The notes under the pieces were generated by a model. That model was not told the DNA's origin, did not search any database, and was given only the letters and a program-made list of their open reading frames with translations. A program made the translations under genes and the position numbers. Below, piece by piece: positions 21,841-33,183 of a DNA stretch of 64,000 nt (the stretch's first letter is position 1; each line of letters starts with the position of its first letter). Origin of the DNA: Taxillus chinensis (Eukaryota > Streptophyta > Magnoliopsida > Santalales > Loranthaceae); NCBI GenBank assembly GCA_023512835.1, contig CM042089.1, forward strand, positions 23,341,519-23,405,518, given 5' to 3'.

Positions 21841-24800
21841 GTGGGAAAAGGGAACAGTAAGAAGACCGGACCATCAAAGTCGACAAATGTTGTTGAGGAT
21901 TCGATGATTGTGATGGTGATATGTTGTCTGTTGGAACAAACACTTGAACTTGTAGAAGATTCATGGATTCTGGACTCAGGGTGTTCCTTTCACATGACAC
22001 CTCAAAAGGAGTGGTTCGACACGTACAAGGTTGGTGAACTGTGGAACCGTTTTAATGGGCAATAATGCACCATGTAATGTTGTTGGCATAGGCACAGTAA
22101 AAATTAAAATGTCTGATGATGTCGTAAGAACTCTCAGTCATGTGAGACATGTTCCGGGTTTGAAAAAGAACCTAATATCACTAGGAACTCTAGACTCTAT
22201 TGGTTGTGAGTATAGAACAGCAGGTGGAGTCATAAAGGTGATAAAAGGTGCGTGGTAATTATGAAAGGCTTAAAGACAAGGGGAAACATCTATCGGCTGG
22301 TGGAGCGACCACTACAACCGAGGAAACGATGAGACTGCGTTATGGCATATGGGAGAATGTGGGATGCTTGAACTTCATAGAAGGAATCTTCTAAAAGGTA
22401 TGAAATCATGTAAACTCAACTTCGCAAGTTCGTGTTATGGGTAAATAATGCAAGGTGAGCTTTAGTGTTCGGTGAGCAAAACAAAAGGGATTCTTGATTA
22501 TGTGCATTCCGATGTTTGGGGGCCAATGGGAGTAGCTTCCAAAGGAGGGTCGGTATATTTTGTCACTTTTATTGATGACTTCTCAAGAAAGGTTTGGGTA
22601 TATTTTATGCGACACAAGTCCGAAGTTTTTGACAAATTCAAATTGTGGAAAGCGAAGTGGAAAACCAAACAGGAAGAAAACTCAAATGCCTCGGATCGGA
22701 TAATGGAAGGGAATACAAGAATGAGTCGTTTCAAAAGTTTTATGAAAAACATGGTATACAATGGCATTGGACTGTTCGGAAGATACCGCAACAAAATGGG
22801 GTGGCAAACAGATGAACAAAACCATACCGAGAGAGAGCATGGTGCATCGATTAAATGCCTGGGCTCCCAAAGAACTTTTGGGCGGAAGCGTTAGTACGAC
22901 GAATGTTTATCATAAACAGGTCACCGAATACTTCCTTGGGTAATAAGGTAGCACGGGAGGTGTGGACAGAAAAGGAGGTGGATTATTCGGGATTGAAGAT
23001 TTTTGGTTGTCTCGCTATGTCCATGTTCCAGGAGATAAGAGTTCAAAGCTTGATGCAAAGTCCAAACGCTGTATCTTTATTGGATATGAGAGGGGCGTGA
23101 AAGGATATAAGCTTTGGGATCCAGAGAAAAAGAAGGCGATCATTAGTCGGGATGTGGTTTTTTATGAGACTTCAATGGTTAAGGCGTATCATGGATTACA
23201 GGAGACAGAGACCGGTAAAAATAATGATAGACAGAATCGGGAACTACAAGGTTGAGTGGAAAATCAAGACTCACATGAGTCACAACCCATTGAAAAGACT
23301 AATCAACGCGGAGGGAAGAATCGGAAAGCATAGCCACGGGGAGGTCCAGGCGTACTTATTAAACCACCAGAAAGATACGGATTTGAAGATATGGTAGCAT
23401 ATGCATTGTCTTTGACTGATGGAGATGAGAATTGTCTACTTTTCAGGATGCTATAAATAGTCCTGAAAGAGATGGATGGATGGAAGCTATGGTGAAAGAG
23501 ATGGAATCCCTAAAAGAAGAATGAGACTTGGGAGTTGACGGAACTACCCAAGGGAGAAAAACTAGTAGGATGCAAATGGGTATACAAGGAAGAAAGAGGT
23601 CAGAGTCGGAAAAGAAGGGGAAAGATTCAAGGCCCGATTAGTGGCAAAGGGGTACACATAGCGGAAAGGTATTGATTATGATAAGGTATTTTCTCCGGTG
23701 GTAAGACATACTTCAATTAGAATTATTTTGGCACCTGGTGGCTAGTTATAACCTCGAATTGGAGCAATTGGATGTGAAAACCGCTTTCCTCCATGGCGAT
23801 TTGGAGGAAGTCATATACATGGAGCAGCCGAGGGGTTCAAGCGCCCAGAGACGAAACACTTGGTTTGTAGATTAAGAAATCATTATATGGTTTGAAGCAA
23901 TCTCCAAGACAGTGGAACAAAAGGTTTGACTCATTTATGATCAAAATTGGCTTCACACCTTGTGAGCATGATTGTTGTGTGTATGTGAAGCGGCTTGATG
24001 ATGATTCCTACATTTATCTACTACTCTATGTGGATGATATGCTAATTCTTGCAAAGAGAAAAGTGGAAATCAACAAAATAAAAGATTTGTTGAGCAAGGA
24101 GTTTGACATGAAGGATCTGGGTATTGCAAGGAAAATACTTGGAATGGAAATTTGCAGGGACAGAACAGCCGGTAAGTTGTGGTTGTCTCAAAAGGATTAT
24201 GTGAGAAAATTGTTAGAGCGGTTTGGCATGGTTAATGCTAAACAGGTCAGCACACCACTAGCAACACATTTCAGGTTGTCCAAGTTACAAAGCCCAGAGT
24301 CATCTGAGGAAATTTAGGATATGGCAAATGTGTCATATGCTAATGCAGTTGGTTGTTTGATGTATGCAATGGTATGTACCAGACCTGATCTAGGCCAAGC
24401 GAAGAAGACAATAAGCAAATACATGGCAAATCCAGGCAGAGAACATTGGAGAGCGGTCAAGTGGATATTTAGGTACTTGAGAGGCACTTCGATTATGGGA
24501 TTGTGTTTGCAAAACAAAGAGCTCAGATTATCTTGGGAGTTTGGATGACGGGAGGTCTACGATAGGGTATGTATTTACACTGGTAGGTGGACCATCTCTG
24601 GAGGTCCATGACTCAAGCTACAGTGGCCTTTTCTACTACCTTAATCTGAGTACATGGCACCGGAAGTTGGGAAGGAAGCACCGTGGCTGAGAGGCTTTGT
24701 AAAAGAACTAGGCTTGAATCAAGGTGGAGTACATATATTTTGTGACAATCAGTGCCATTCATTTGGCCAAGCATCAGGTATATCATGCTAGAACCAAGCA

Positions 24801-24960
24801 TATTGACGTGAGATATCACAGGATAAGGGAGTTTGTTGCTTTGGGTGATATCATACCTGGAAAAAGTGCACACTTCGGAAATGCACGGTGACATGTTGAC
24901 AAAGATTGTGACAAGAGATAAGTTCAAGCATTGCTTGGACTTACTTCACGTTTCAAGATG
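21841..24960 (+). pseudogene. pol remnant of copia element 1
   Basis: Domains in order over several frames. Protease: WILDSGCSFHMTP near 21967. Integrase: DYVHSDVWGP near 22497, FVTFIDDFSRKVWVYF near 22558, then DNGREY and PQQNG motifs, then FGCLAM. Reverse transcriptase: LEQLDVKTAFLHGDLEE near 23760, then YLLLYVDDMLILAKRK near 24018. RNase H: TRPDLGQAKK near 24378 and HARTKHIDVRYHRIREFVAL near 24790. At least ten stops or frameshifts break it. Confidence 0.88.
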
Positions 24961-25030
24961 TTAGAAGGGAAACGTGCCCCCCAAACCAGGTGATCTTCGA
25001 ATGGGTGAGGTTATTCGCCAAGGTGGAGAT

Positions 25031-25336
25031 TGTTGGAGTATGTGGCTCATATTGGGTGTATGAGAGATACTAGTAGAAGGCCGGACAAGCGAGTGGAGCG
25101 TTGCGAGTGAGGGAAGCGGAGTGACCAGGTGGTTTGGGGGTACGGGGGGCGGAGCCCCGCGGTACGGACTAGAGTACCTATATATATTGTTGTAAACCCT
25201 AGTGATGTATTGTAGTTGAGAATAATAAAACAGAGCGCCGTCTCTCTCCCGTGGATGTACCCAATTTTGGGGACCACGTAAATCCCGTGTTCTTGTGCAA
25301 TTGCGTGCGTGCGTGTGTGTCGATCCTAGTCTTACA
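25031..25336 (+). repeat. 3' LTR of copia element 1
   Basis: 306 bp, TGTTGGAGTA to CTTACA, preceded by the purine-rich tract AAGGTGGAGAT. It has an extra GC-rich block (about 25102-25160) that the 5' LTR lacks. Confidence 0.9.
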
Positions 25337-25341
25337 TTATA

Positions 25342-26579
25342 TATAGAAAGGAACTTATATCCATTGTAATTAGGAGAGTAGTAGCTTTTTGTGTGTGTGT
25401 GTGTGCGTGTGTGTTTGCGCTTGCTTGCTTAAGTTGATTAGACTAAAAAAGGCTAGGGCTTTCTTCTACAATTAGTTTCTTGTTCTATTATATTTTAGAA
25501 TAGGCACTTATATATTTTAAACAACATATTAAGATAGTTTTAAAGATTTGTTATAACTCAACTTCGTGTTAATACAATATAACTTTACACAATTTTGTTG
25601 CTTGTCTTCCACACTTTATTAATATTATTGCAAGCAAACAAAAAGTAAGAGCTATAAGGTGAGCGCTTGACTTTTGATTTGCCAAAAGTCTTAATAGATA
25701 GTTTATTCAAACCTTCCTTTTTCTAGACTGTGGGGAGTAACACATATTTGATTAGTGTATAGGTCATTAAGTACAAATTAATTTTAAAAAACACATTATG
25801 ACATAATAAAATATCAAAAAAATTCAATACCATATGTTAGTTCCGACTAATAATTTATAAGTTAAAACTATTTTTTAAGTGTTTGATAACCTGTTTTTAA
25901 CTAATGTTTATTTTTATAAGTAAAACTATTCATAAGCTATGAGTAGGAGAATGTTAATGACTTATAACTCATATTTTAGTTTAACTATAATTTATTATAC
26001 CCTAAAACTAACTTAATTTTATATCCTTATTTGTTACTTTACTTGCATATAAATTATATATATTTTACTCTAGATACTTTTTTTCAACTTACCGAAAAAT
26101 CTTAAACATTTTATTTTAAAAACCTTAAAAGCTCTTTAATTTTTAAGCCTAATCAAAACATGTTCTTATAATGAAACAAGTATAATGTACTTGAAAAGCT
26201 ATCTTGTATGCCTTGTCAACATGTATGTCCTGAAAATTTATATTTCGATCAACTTCTTGGAAACAGATGCCCAGGCTTTGGATTCTTTCAATTTTGTAGC
26301 AATTTATTTACCAACATAAAATTCCACTAATATAGGATGATTTTGGATCTATCCAGGCAATAAATGAAAAGTAAATAATATCACATTTTATGCGAAATAA
26401 TAGGAAAGTTTATAACATTAAAAACGGTTTCATACTATTTTAAAAATGTTTTGAGCATATTTTTATTTATAAAAATCTTATATAAATAATTCTCACAAAC
26501 ATAAACACCATATGTATCTAAATAAATCACAACCTACATATTGAAATTTGGACGTAACAAATCATACGAGGCGGGCTCT
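25342..26579. other. Intergenic, no gene seen
   Basis: AT-rich sequence with a short (TG)n run near 25390-25415. The ends of this gap hold no recognised element. Confidence 0.4.
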
Positions 26580-26905
26580 CTCAGGTCTATTTGATACGTT
26601 AGTATTATTTTTAAAAATATGATTATTTTTAAAAACAAGAGGGCTCGATAAATTTAAAATTATTTATGAGTGATGAAAATTAATCTGAGCCATATTTTAA
26701 AAAAAAAAGTTCTATTTTCAAAAATAATCATGTGGCCTGTTTGGTATAATGGTATCATTTTTAAAAACATGACTGTTTTTAAAATTAGTGGTTCAAATAA
26801 TTTAAAATTTTTTATGAGTAATGTAAATTTATTTTGGTCCATAATTTTTAAAAATAATTTTATTTTAAGAAATAATACAAACATATCAATGAGTGAAAAA
26901 TTAAT
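26580..26905. repeat. Two tandem MITE-like copies
   Basis: The unit at about 26588-26735 repeats at about 26736-26885 in the same orientation. Both have a TTTGATA/TTTGGTA-like start, a run of ATTTTTAAAAACATGA strings, TTTATGAGTGATGAAAATT or its variant, and a poly-A/T stem. A relative is at 8740-8890. No coding potential. Confidence 0.5.
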
Positions 26906-27147
26906 GTGACAATATTTTGATGGGCCATGTTATACCAAACATTTTGATATGACCTAACAACATTTTACATATGAAATAAGAAAATCCGATGTGATAACAT
27001 TTCAAGTGCCTAGAGAAAAGAGAGAGGGAGAGAGACCTATTTACTAATTTTAAAATTTATATGAATGTTGCGGTGACATAGGTAGGAACCCTTTGAGATA
27101 ATAGGTTTTCTTTTTTCTCCCTTGTGTCTCTCTCTCACGGGCCGCAC

Positions 27148-27148
<1 letters not shown>

Positions 27149-27213
<65 letters not shown>
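27149..27213. repeat. (TA)n(GA)n microsatellite
   Basis: About 22 TA repeats run into about 10 GA repeats immediately at the left edge of the fold-back repeat. A shorter TA run marks its right edge (about 28170-28182). Confidence 0.9.
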
Positions 27214-28160
27214 CAAGGGTCTCTTAAAGAAAGCAATTCTTTTTCTAACCATTATATCTCACTTAAATAAATCTAAAAGTTATAATTAAATATAGGTTTT
27301 TCAAAATACTCGGTCAACTAATTTTGAATTTTTTTCGATCTTGCTCCATCAACTGGCATAAGGGTAGCCCCACAAGCAACTTCGGGCACAAGAGTGAGGA
27401 GCCACCTTGTCGTGAAGGCTTCATTGATCGAGGACTTGGGTGTCATGGTGATGGTCACACAAAGAAGCAAAATCCTGGCTAGCAATGCCATGGCCATTGA
27501 GATCCTACTGGGGAGGCAACGATGGTTCGTTGGGTGAAATGCCTCAGGGACACGATGTCTTGGAATCAACCGCGCAACTAAGTGATTGTTAAGATGGGTC
27601 ACGAATAAGGGATTATTACTACAAAAATTGTCACTTAATTAAGTAAAGCAAATTCCAAAATATATTGTTAAATAGATGGTTGATTTCAATCTCATACCTG
27701 GAAACTAAATAGTCAAACAAACAATAAATATTATCCAATTGCAATTTGTCCAATCACTTAGGTTTTGTGGAGATTAAAGAATCTATTTCACTACATTCTT
27801 ATATGACCATAAATATTTTAATGTTTGTGACATGACATCGTGTCCCAAGGCATTTCCACCCGCGAGTCGTCGTCGCCTCCCAAGTAGGATCTCAATGGCC
27901 ATGGCATTGATGGCTAGCGTTGAGCTTGCTATGACAACCATAGCCACAACACCCAAGTCCTTGATCAATGAAGCTTTCCCGGTGAGGCGGCTCCTCACCC
28001 TTGTGCCCGTTGCGGGGCTACCCCGATGGCGTTGATAAAGCGAGATCAATGAAAATTAGATATTGGTTGAGAGGGTATTTTGAAAAACTTATATTTAATA
28101 ACAGCCTTTATATTTGTTTAAGTGAGATCTAATGGCTAGAAAAAGAACAAGACTCTTTAT
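27213..28160. mobile_element. Long fold-back inverted repeat element
   Basis: The left arm (27213-27559) and right arm (27835-28160) are reverse complements over about 340 bp. Matching strings include GCCATGGCCATTGAGATCCTAC, here shortened to GGCCATTGAGATCCTAC, and GAGGACTTGGGTGT against its complement, with roughly 10-20 percent mismatch by eye. The spacer of about 275 bp is AT-rich. The arms are much more GC-rich than the surroundings and contain protein-like frames (for example MAMALLARILLLC on the minus strand), as if a gene fragment had been captured. TA microsatellites lie at both outer edges. It could be a fold-back or Mutator-type non-autonomous transposon. Confidence 0.75.
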
Positions 28161-28189
28161 TTATCAGCCATATATATATATAAAATTGC

Positions 28190-28756
28190 GTCAATAAATC
28201 ATGGTACTTAGACTGATTTATTATTATGAAGTTATTATACCGTTAAGGTGATTGCATTTAAAGAAAAAACATAAAACAAAGAATGTCAAATATTATATCT
28301 CGAAAAAATGTTTTTTATGAGATAACTTTTTAATAGTGCGGTTTATAAGTAATTTAAATGGAGTGTCAAATATTTAGATAATAAAACATTATCAAAAATG
28401 AGTGTGGATGAGTACTTTTTTTTTTTTTGGTAAATAATAGTATAAGAACATGTTTATTTTAGTTGTGTTTTATTTTCGTCTGATTTTGAGTAACGAAAAA
28501 GCTAAAAGTAATAAAAAATTATTTTTATTTTATGTATCACTTAAAATAAAAATAAATTTTTTATTATTTTTAGTATTATGTTTTCTATATATGAAAATAA
28601 CTATTATATTTTGAGAACAAAAAAAATCGAGTTAAACAAGCTCGTTACACTTACTCAAATCAAACTAACTTATAAAATTTAATTTAAAACTATTTAAAAG
28701 CAAAAATATGAGATAGTTGTTTTTGCTTATAAGCATATAGGATAATGCAAACTTGA
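28190..28756. other. Intergenic, no gene seen
   Basis: AT-rich DNA leading to the target duplication of copia element 2. A T-run occurs at about 28416-28429. Confidence 0.4.
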
Positions 28757-28761
28757 AAAGG

Positions 28762-29018
28762 TATTGACGGACCGTCTATTTTGGCATGCATATTCTGGGC
28801 ATATCCTCAGCTGCCATTATGGCCAATCAACTCCTGATTTTTAGGATCTCCATTTGGTTATATTTAAATGTACTGATTGTACCTTCTGCTGTCTGATTCT
28901 TTCCCTGTTCGTTTCTTCCCATTACGGCCCATTAGGATGGTTGTATCTATTTAAAAACGTGATTGCTTAATGAAAAAGAGAGAGGAACCAATTGTTTCTC
29001 GGTGTTCCTTTTTTGTCA
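28762..29018 (+). repeat. 5' LTR of copia element 2
   Basis: 257 bp, TATTGACGGACC to TTTTTTGTCA, followed at once by the PBS. A TATATTTAAATG box lies at about 28859-28870. Confidence 0.9.
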
Positions 29019-29072
29019 TGGTATCGAGCGACCTTGATCTAAATCATACGTGATTTTCATTCAACCAACAAG

Positions 29073-29340
29073 ATGGGTGATGGTGATCCGAAGAAGGTCG
29101 ATATGACTTACTATCTTGGCTCCAGCGATAATCCCAGGAAAGGAGCTTCAACCGTCCTTGTCCGTGCGCACAAGACCGTTACCAATCCTAGTGGTTCTGG
29201 CACCAAAGCAGGCGATCGAATACAATGGAAGACTCAAGTGCGGCAGCCGGTATAGCCGGCATTACCCCCCGCTCACTGGTAGCAGCTCCTTGATGCGTTG
29301 AATCATTCTCACACCAAGGAACGTCTTCACGGTAAGCACG
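29073..29340 (+). pseudogene. gag fragment of copia element 2
   Basis: Starts MGDGDPKKVDMTYYLGSSDN at 29073, the usual N-terminus of this gag type. It then jumps within about 100 bp to sequence expected near the gag-protease border (29290-29350). Most of the capsid domain and the zinc knuckle are therefore deleted. Without capsid the copy must rely on relatives to move. Confidence 0.75.
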
Positions 29341-32300
29341 TGGATGCCTGGATTATCGATCATCGGAGCCACCAACCACGTCACAGGGAATCGTCATCGT
29401 ATGTTTCATTTGAAACAAATTCCAACTATTACCGTGGGATTGCCTAACGGGAAAGATGCCGTGGCGACACAAGAAGGGGAGTGTCCTTTTGGATGGTGGT
29501 CTCAGAATCGGACAACGTGTTGTTTGTCCCACGACTCAAATGCAATTTGATTTCGGTAACACAATTGATCGATGATTCTAATTGTATCATTCAAGCTAAC
29601 AAAACGTTGTGTGTAATACAGGACCGGATGACGAGGGCGTTGATTGGAGCGGGTGAACGGGCTGATGGACTTTACTTTTTCCGTGGTATTCCTCAAGTGC
29701 GTGCAATGGCAAGTGGAAACATCTCTCGAGTTATGGCACAAGCGTTTGGGTCATCCCTCCGACAACGTGTTGCGCTTTCTTCCTCATGTGAGTCCATCGC
29801 GTTGCTACCAAAATAAACGCCTTTGTGATGTTTGTCCTCGTGCTAAGCGAGCGTAGAGATAGTTTCTCGTTGAGTGACAACAATGCTAGCCGTCTGTTTG
29901 AATTAGTGCATAGTGATTTGTGGGGTCCTTATCGTACTCGAGCTTCGTGTGGGGCAACCTATTTTCTTACAATTGTTGATGATTGTTCGCGTGCCGTTTG
30001 GGTATCTTTACTCTGCAATAAAACAGAAATAAAGGGTCTATTTTTGAATTTTGTTACATTAGTTGATCGTCAGTTTGGTGCCAAAATAAAGCGGGTACGG
30101 AGTGACAAAGGTACAGAATTCAATTGTCTTCGTGAGTATTTTTTCCAGCAAGGTGTTATCTTTGAGACTGCTTGCGTGGGCACTCCGCAGCAAAATGGGA
30201 GAGTCGAACGCAAACACCAACATATTTTGAACGTGGCCCGCGCTCTACGTTTTCAGGGTAATTTTCCTATGCAATTTTGGGGTGAATGTATTCTTGCTGC
30301 ATGTTATTTGATCAATCGAACGCCGTCGCGTTTGCTTGATCGTCTCACACCATATGAAAAATTGTTCGGTCATCCTCCTAAGTATGACAACCTGAAAGTT
30401 TTTGGTTGTCTTTGCTATGCTCATCACCAACGGCGGGATGGTGACAAATTTCCTAGCCGCAGTCGTAAGTGCATTTTCGTTGGTTATCCGTATGGAAAGA
30501 AGGGTTGGAAGTTGTATGATTTGGAGTCGCACAACTACTTCGTGTCCCGTGATGTTAAATTCTATGAACATGAATTTCCCTATGTTGTACAGCGAGATTA
30601 CAGTCCTGTTGCTCCGTGTGCCACCCCGCATATTTTCCCATCTGACGATGAAGATGTGTCGCCCTCCTCCACCGCTACAGGGGCTTCCTCGGACGTCTTG
30701 CCCGACGACCAGCTCACTACCCTTCCTCCTTCGGGATCTACAGGAGAAATCGGGGAGGATCTGAGTGGTCTCCCTTGTCCGACTGCTGCACCAGGTCGTG
30801 ATGATGCTGGTCCCGAAGAGGTGCCCCCCACACTTCCCCAGGCACCACCAGCAAATGCACCACCCGTTCCCACTGTCACAAACCCCTTGTTACCCGCTGA
30901 ATTGGGCAGGGGTCTGCGCCATAAGACACCGTCTACTCGCTATAAAGATTTTGTCACGTATACCAGACACAAAGTAAAGTCCCTAGCCAGTTCCTTCGCC
31001 CATCAATCGCCCTCAGGTACTCCTTATCCTCTTACTCACTTCGTTTCTTATAATCAATTTACTCCTCGTCATCGAGGCTTTCTTGCCGCAGTTACCAGCG
31101 GACAGGAACCACACAGCTTTCATGATGCTGTCCGTGATTCCGGTTGGCGGGCCGCCATGGCTACCGAGATACACGCCCTTGAGGCCAACCAGACTTGGGT
31201 TATGGCTAAATTGCCCCCGGGAAGAAAGCTCTCGGGAGCAAGTGGGTGTACAAAATCAAATATCACTCTGACGGAAGCATCGAACGCTTGAAAGCGCGGC
31301 TTGTTATTTTCGGTCATCATCAGCGAGAGGGCATCGACTATGATGAGACATTTGCCCCGGTCGCTAAAATGGCAACTGTCCGTACTTTCTTGGCTGTCGC
31401 GGCTGTCAAAAAATGGGTTGTCCATCAAATGGACGTCCACAATGCCTTTCTTCATAGTGATTTGGACGAAGAGGTTTATATAAAATTGCCTCCCGGGTTT
31501 ACGCCAACCGACCCATCTTTAGTTTGTCGATTAAAGAAGTCTTTGTATGGATTAAAACAAGCCCCCCGTTGTTGGTTCGCTAAGCTTTCCACGGCGTTAA
31601 ACCGGTACGGTTTTGTTCAATCTTACTCGACTATTCTCTTTTTATTTTACACCGGGGGACATCCATCTTCATGTCCTAGTCTATGTCGACGACTTGATCA
31701 TCGCAGGGAATAACCTTCCTGCCTTGACCCTTTTTAAAGCTTACTTGGGGCGTTGTTTTCATATGAAGGATTTGGGCACTTTGAAATATTTTTTAGGTCT
31801 CGAAGTGGCCCGTAGCCCCCATGGACTTTTTCTGTGCCAGCGGAAATATGCTTTAGATATTATTGCTGAAGCTGGATTATTGGGTGCCAAACCCGCAGCT
31901 GTTCCTATGGAACAAAATCACCGGCTGGCTTTGGCTGGTAGTCCCCCCGCTTGCCGATCCAGCCTCTTATCGTCGTCTTGTCGGATCTTTCTTATTCTCG
32001 TGCATATTCTAGCCCAATGTATGCACAACCCGTGTGCGGATCATTGGCAGGCTGCTTTACGTATCGTTCGTTACTTGAAAACGCGTCCGGGTCGGGGATT
32101 CTCCTACGCTCTACCAGCCCCTTGTGCTTGGATGCGTGGTGTGATTCGGATTGGGCTAACTGCCCGCTCACACGCCGCTCCTTAACAGGTTGGATTGTGT
32201 TTCTCGGCCATTCTCCTATATCTTGGAAAACTAAGAAACAACCTACTATTTCTCGCTCCTCCGCAGAGGCCGAATATCACTCTATGGCCGCCACAACTTC

Positions 32301-32606
32301 GAGATAAAATGGCTTACCCAATTACTTGGTGATTTGGGTGTCTCTCCTTCTCCCAGCGTCCCATTACATTGCGACGCTCAATCCGCCTTGTGTATCGCTC
32401 GCAATCCTGTCTTTCATGAACGCACGAAACACATTGAGGCTGATTGTCATATTGTACGTGATGCGGTGCAGGCTGGGCTGATTTCTCTTTCTTATGTTCC
32501 TACTACGGTTCAACTGGCTGATCTCTTCACCAAGGCTCTGGGTCGGACGCATTTTGAGTTTCTCCTTCGCAAGTCGGGCATTTGTGATTTCCATGCTCCG
32601 ACTTGA
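29341..32606 (+). pseudogene. pol of copia element 2, several frameshifts
   Basis: Protease remnant: GATNHVTGN near 29365. An uninterrupted 488-codon frame at 29825-31291 holds the integrase core (ELVHSDLWGPYR, FLTIVDDCSRAVW, RSDKGTEFN, TPQQNGRVERKHQ), its C-terminal part (KVFGCLCYAHH, FVGYPYGKKGW) and the linker into reverse transcriptase. A frame change near 31240 leads to [20 protein letters not shown] and [20 protein letters not shown]. Another near 31620-31660 leads to [12 protein letters not shown]. RNase H follows in pieces and ends LADLFTKALGRTHFEF at 32514-32565, with the stop at 32604-32606. Confidence 0.9.
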
Positions 32607-32613
32607 GGGGAGG

Positions 32614-32873
32614 TATTGACGGACCGTCTATTTTGGCATGCATATTCTGGGCATATCCTCAGCTGCCATTATGGCCAATCAACTCCTGGTTTTTAGGATC
32701 TCCATTTGGTTATATTTAAATGTACTGATTGTACCTTCCTGCTGTACAGATTCTTTCCCTGTTCGTTTCTTCCCATTACGGCCCATTAGGATGGTTGTAT
32801 CTATTTTAAAAATGTGATTGCTTAATGAAAAAGGTAGAGGAACCTATTCTTTCTGGGTGTACCTTTTTTGTCA
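32614..32873 (+). repeat. 3' LTR of copia element 2
   Basis: 260 bp, nearly identical to 28762-29018 with about ten small differences, ending GTCA before the AAAGG duplication. Confidence 0.9.
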
Positions 32874-32881
32874 AAAGGCGA

Positions 32882-33183
32882 ACAACTATCTTAAAATGAG
32901 TAAAATTAACATGAACTGTCGGATCTCATTTAATTTGATCTAATGATTCAAAATAATTATAATTGATTGGTAGTAAAGACTGTGTTTTTTAGATAAAGAC
33001 ATAGGTGAAAGGCGTATTGATCTGGACGGAGCAAAGATACGAGACATCTACGTAGGGTAAGGTTTGTATTTACAATAGATGGTATTTTTAAAAACCAATC
33101 AATTATAATTATTTTGAACCTTTATATCAAATTAAATGAAATCTAACGATTCATATTAATTTTATTTATTTTAAGATAATTGC
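32882..33183. mobile_element. Inverted-repeat MITE
   Basis: Arms 32882-32972 and 33094-33183 are reverse complements over about 85 bp. ACTATCTTAAAATGAG on the left pairs with the right-hand TTATTTTAAGATAAT, and AATTATAATTGATTGGT pairs with ACCAATCAATTATAATT. The loop is about 120 bp. Copia element 2 ends only a few bases before its left edge. Confidence 0.75.

Larger units (their letters stand above)
20778..25336 (+). mobile_element. Ty1/copia LTR retrotransposon 1, complete ends but decayed coding
   Basis: A 4.56-kb element bounded by TGTTGG...CTTACA LTRs (20778-21034 and 25031-25336). It is flanked by perfect 5-bp target duplications TTATA (20773-20777 and 25337-25341). Gag, protease, integrase, reverse transcriptase and RNase H motifs appear in the copia order, broken by many stops and frameshifts. 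It cannot encode its own proteins. The intact ends and duplication show a single insertion that has not lost its LTRs. Confidence 0.92.
28762..32873 (+). mobile_element. Ty1/copia LTR retrotransposon 2, gag mostly missing
   Basis: A 4.1-kb element with LTRs 28762-29018 and 32614-32873, flanked by AAAGG (28757-28761 and 32874-32878). The PBS TGGTATCGAGCG starts right after the 5' LTR at 29019 and the PPT GAGGGGAGG ends at 32613. The LTR appears to begin TATTGACGG rather than TG, judging from the target duplication, and ends GTCA. The LTRs differ at about ten positions by eye, so it is younger than elements 1 and 3. Its RNase H end and integrase style fit the Ale/Retrofit lineage, a tentative call. 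Confidence 0.92.
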
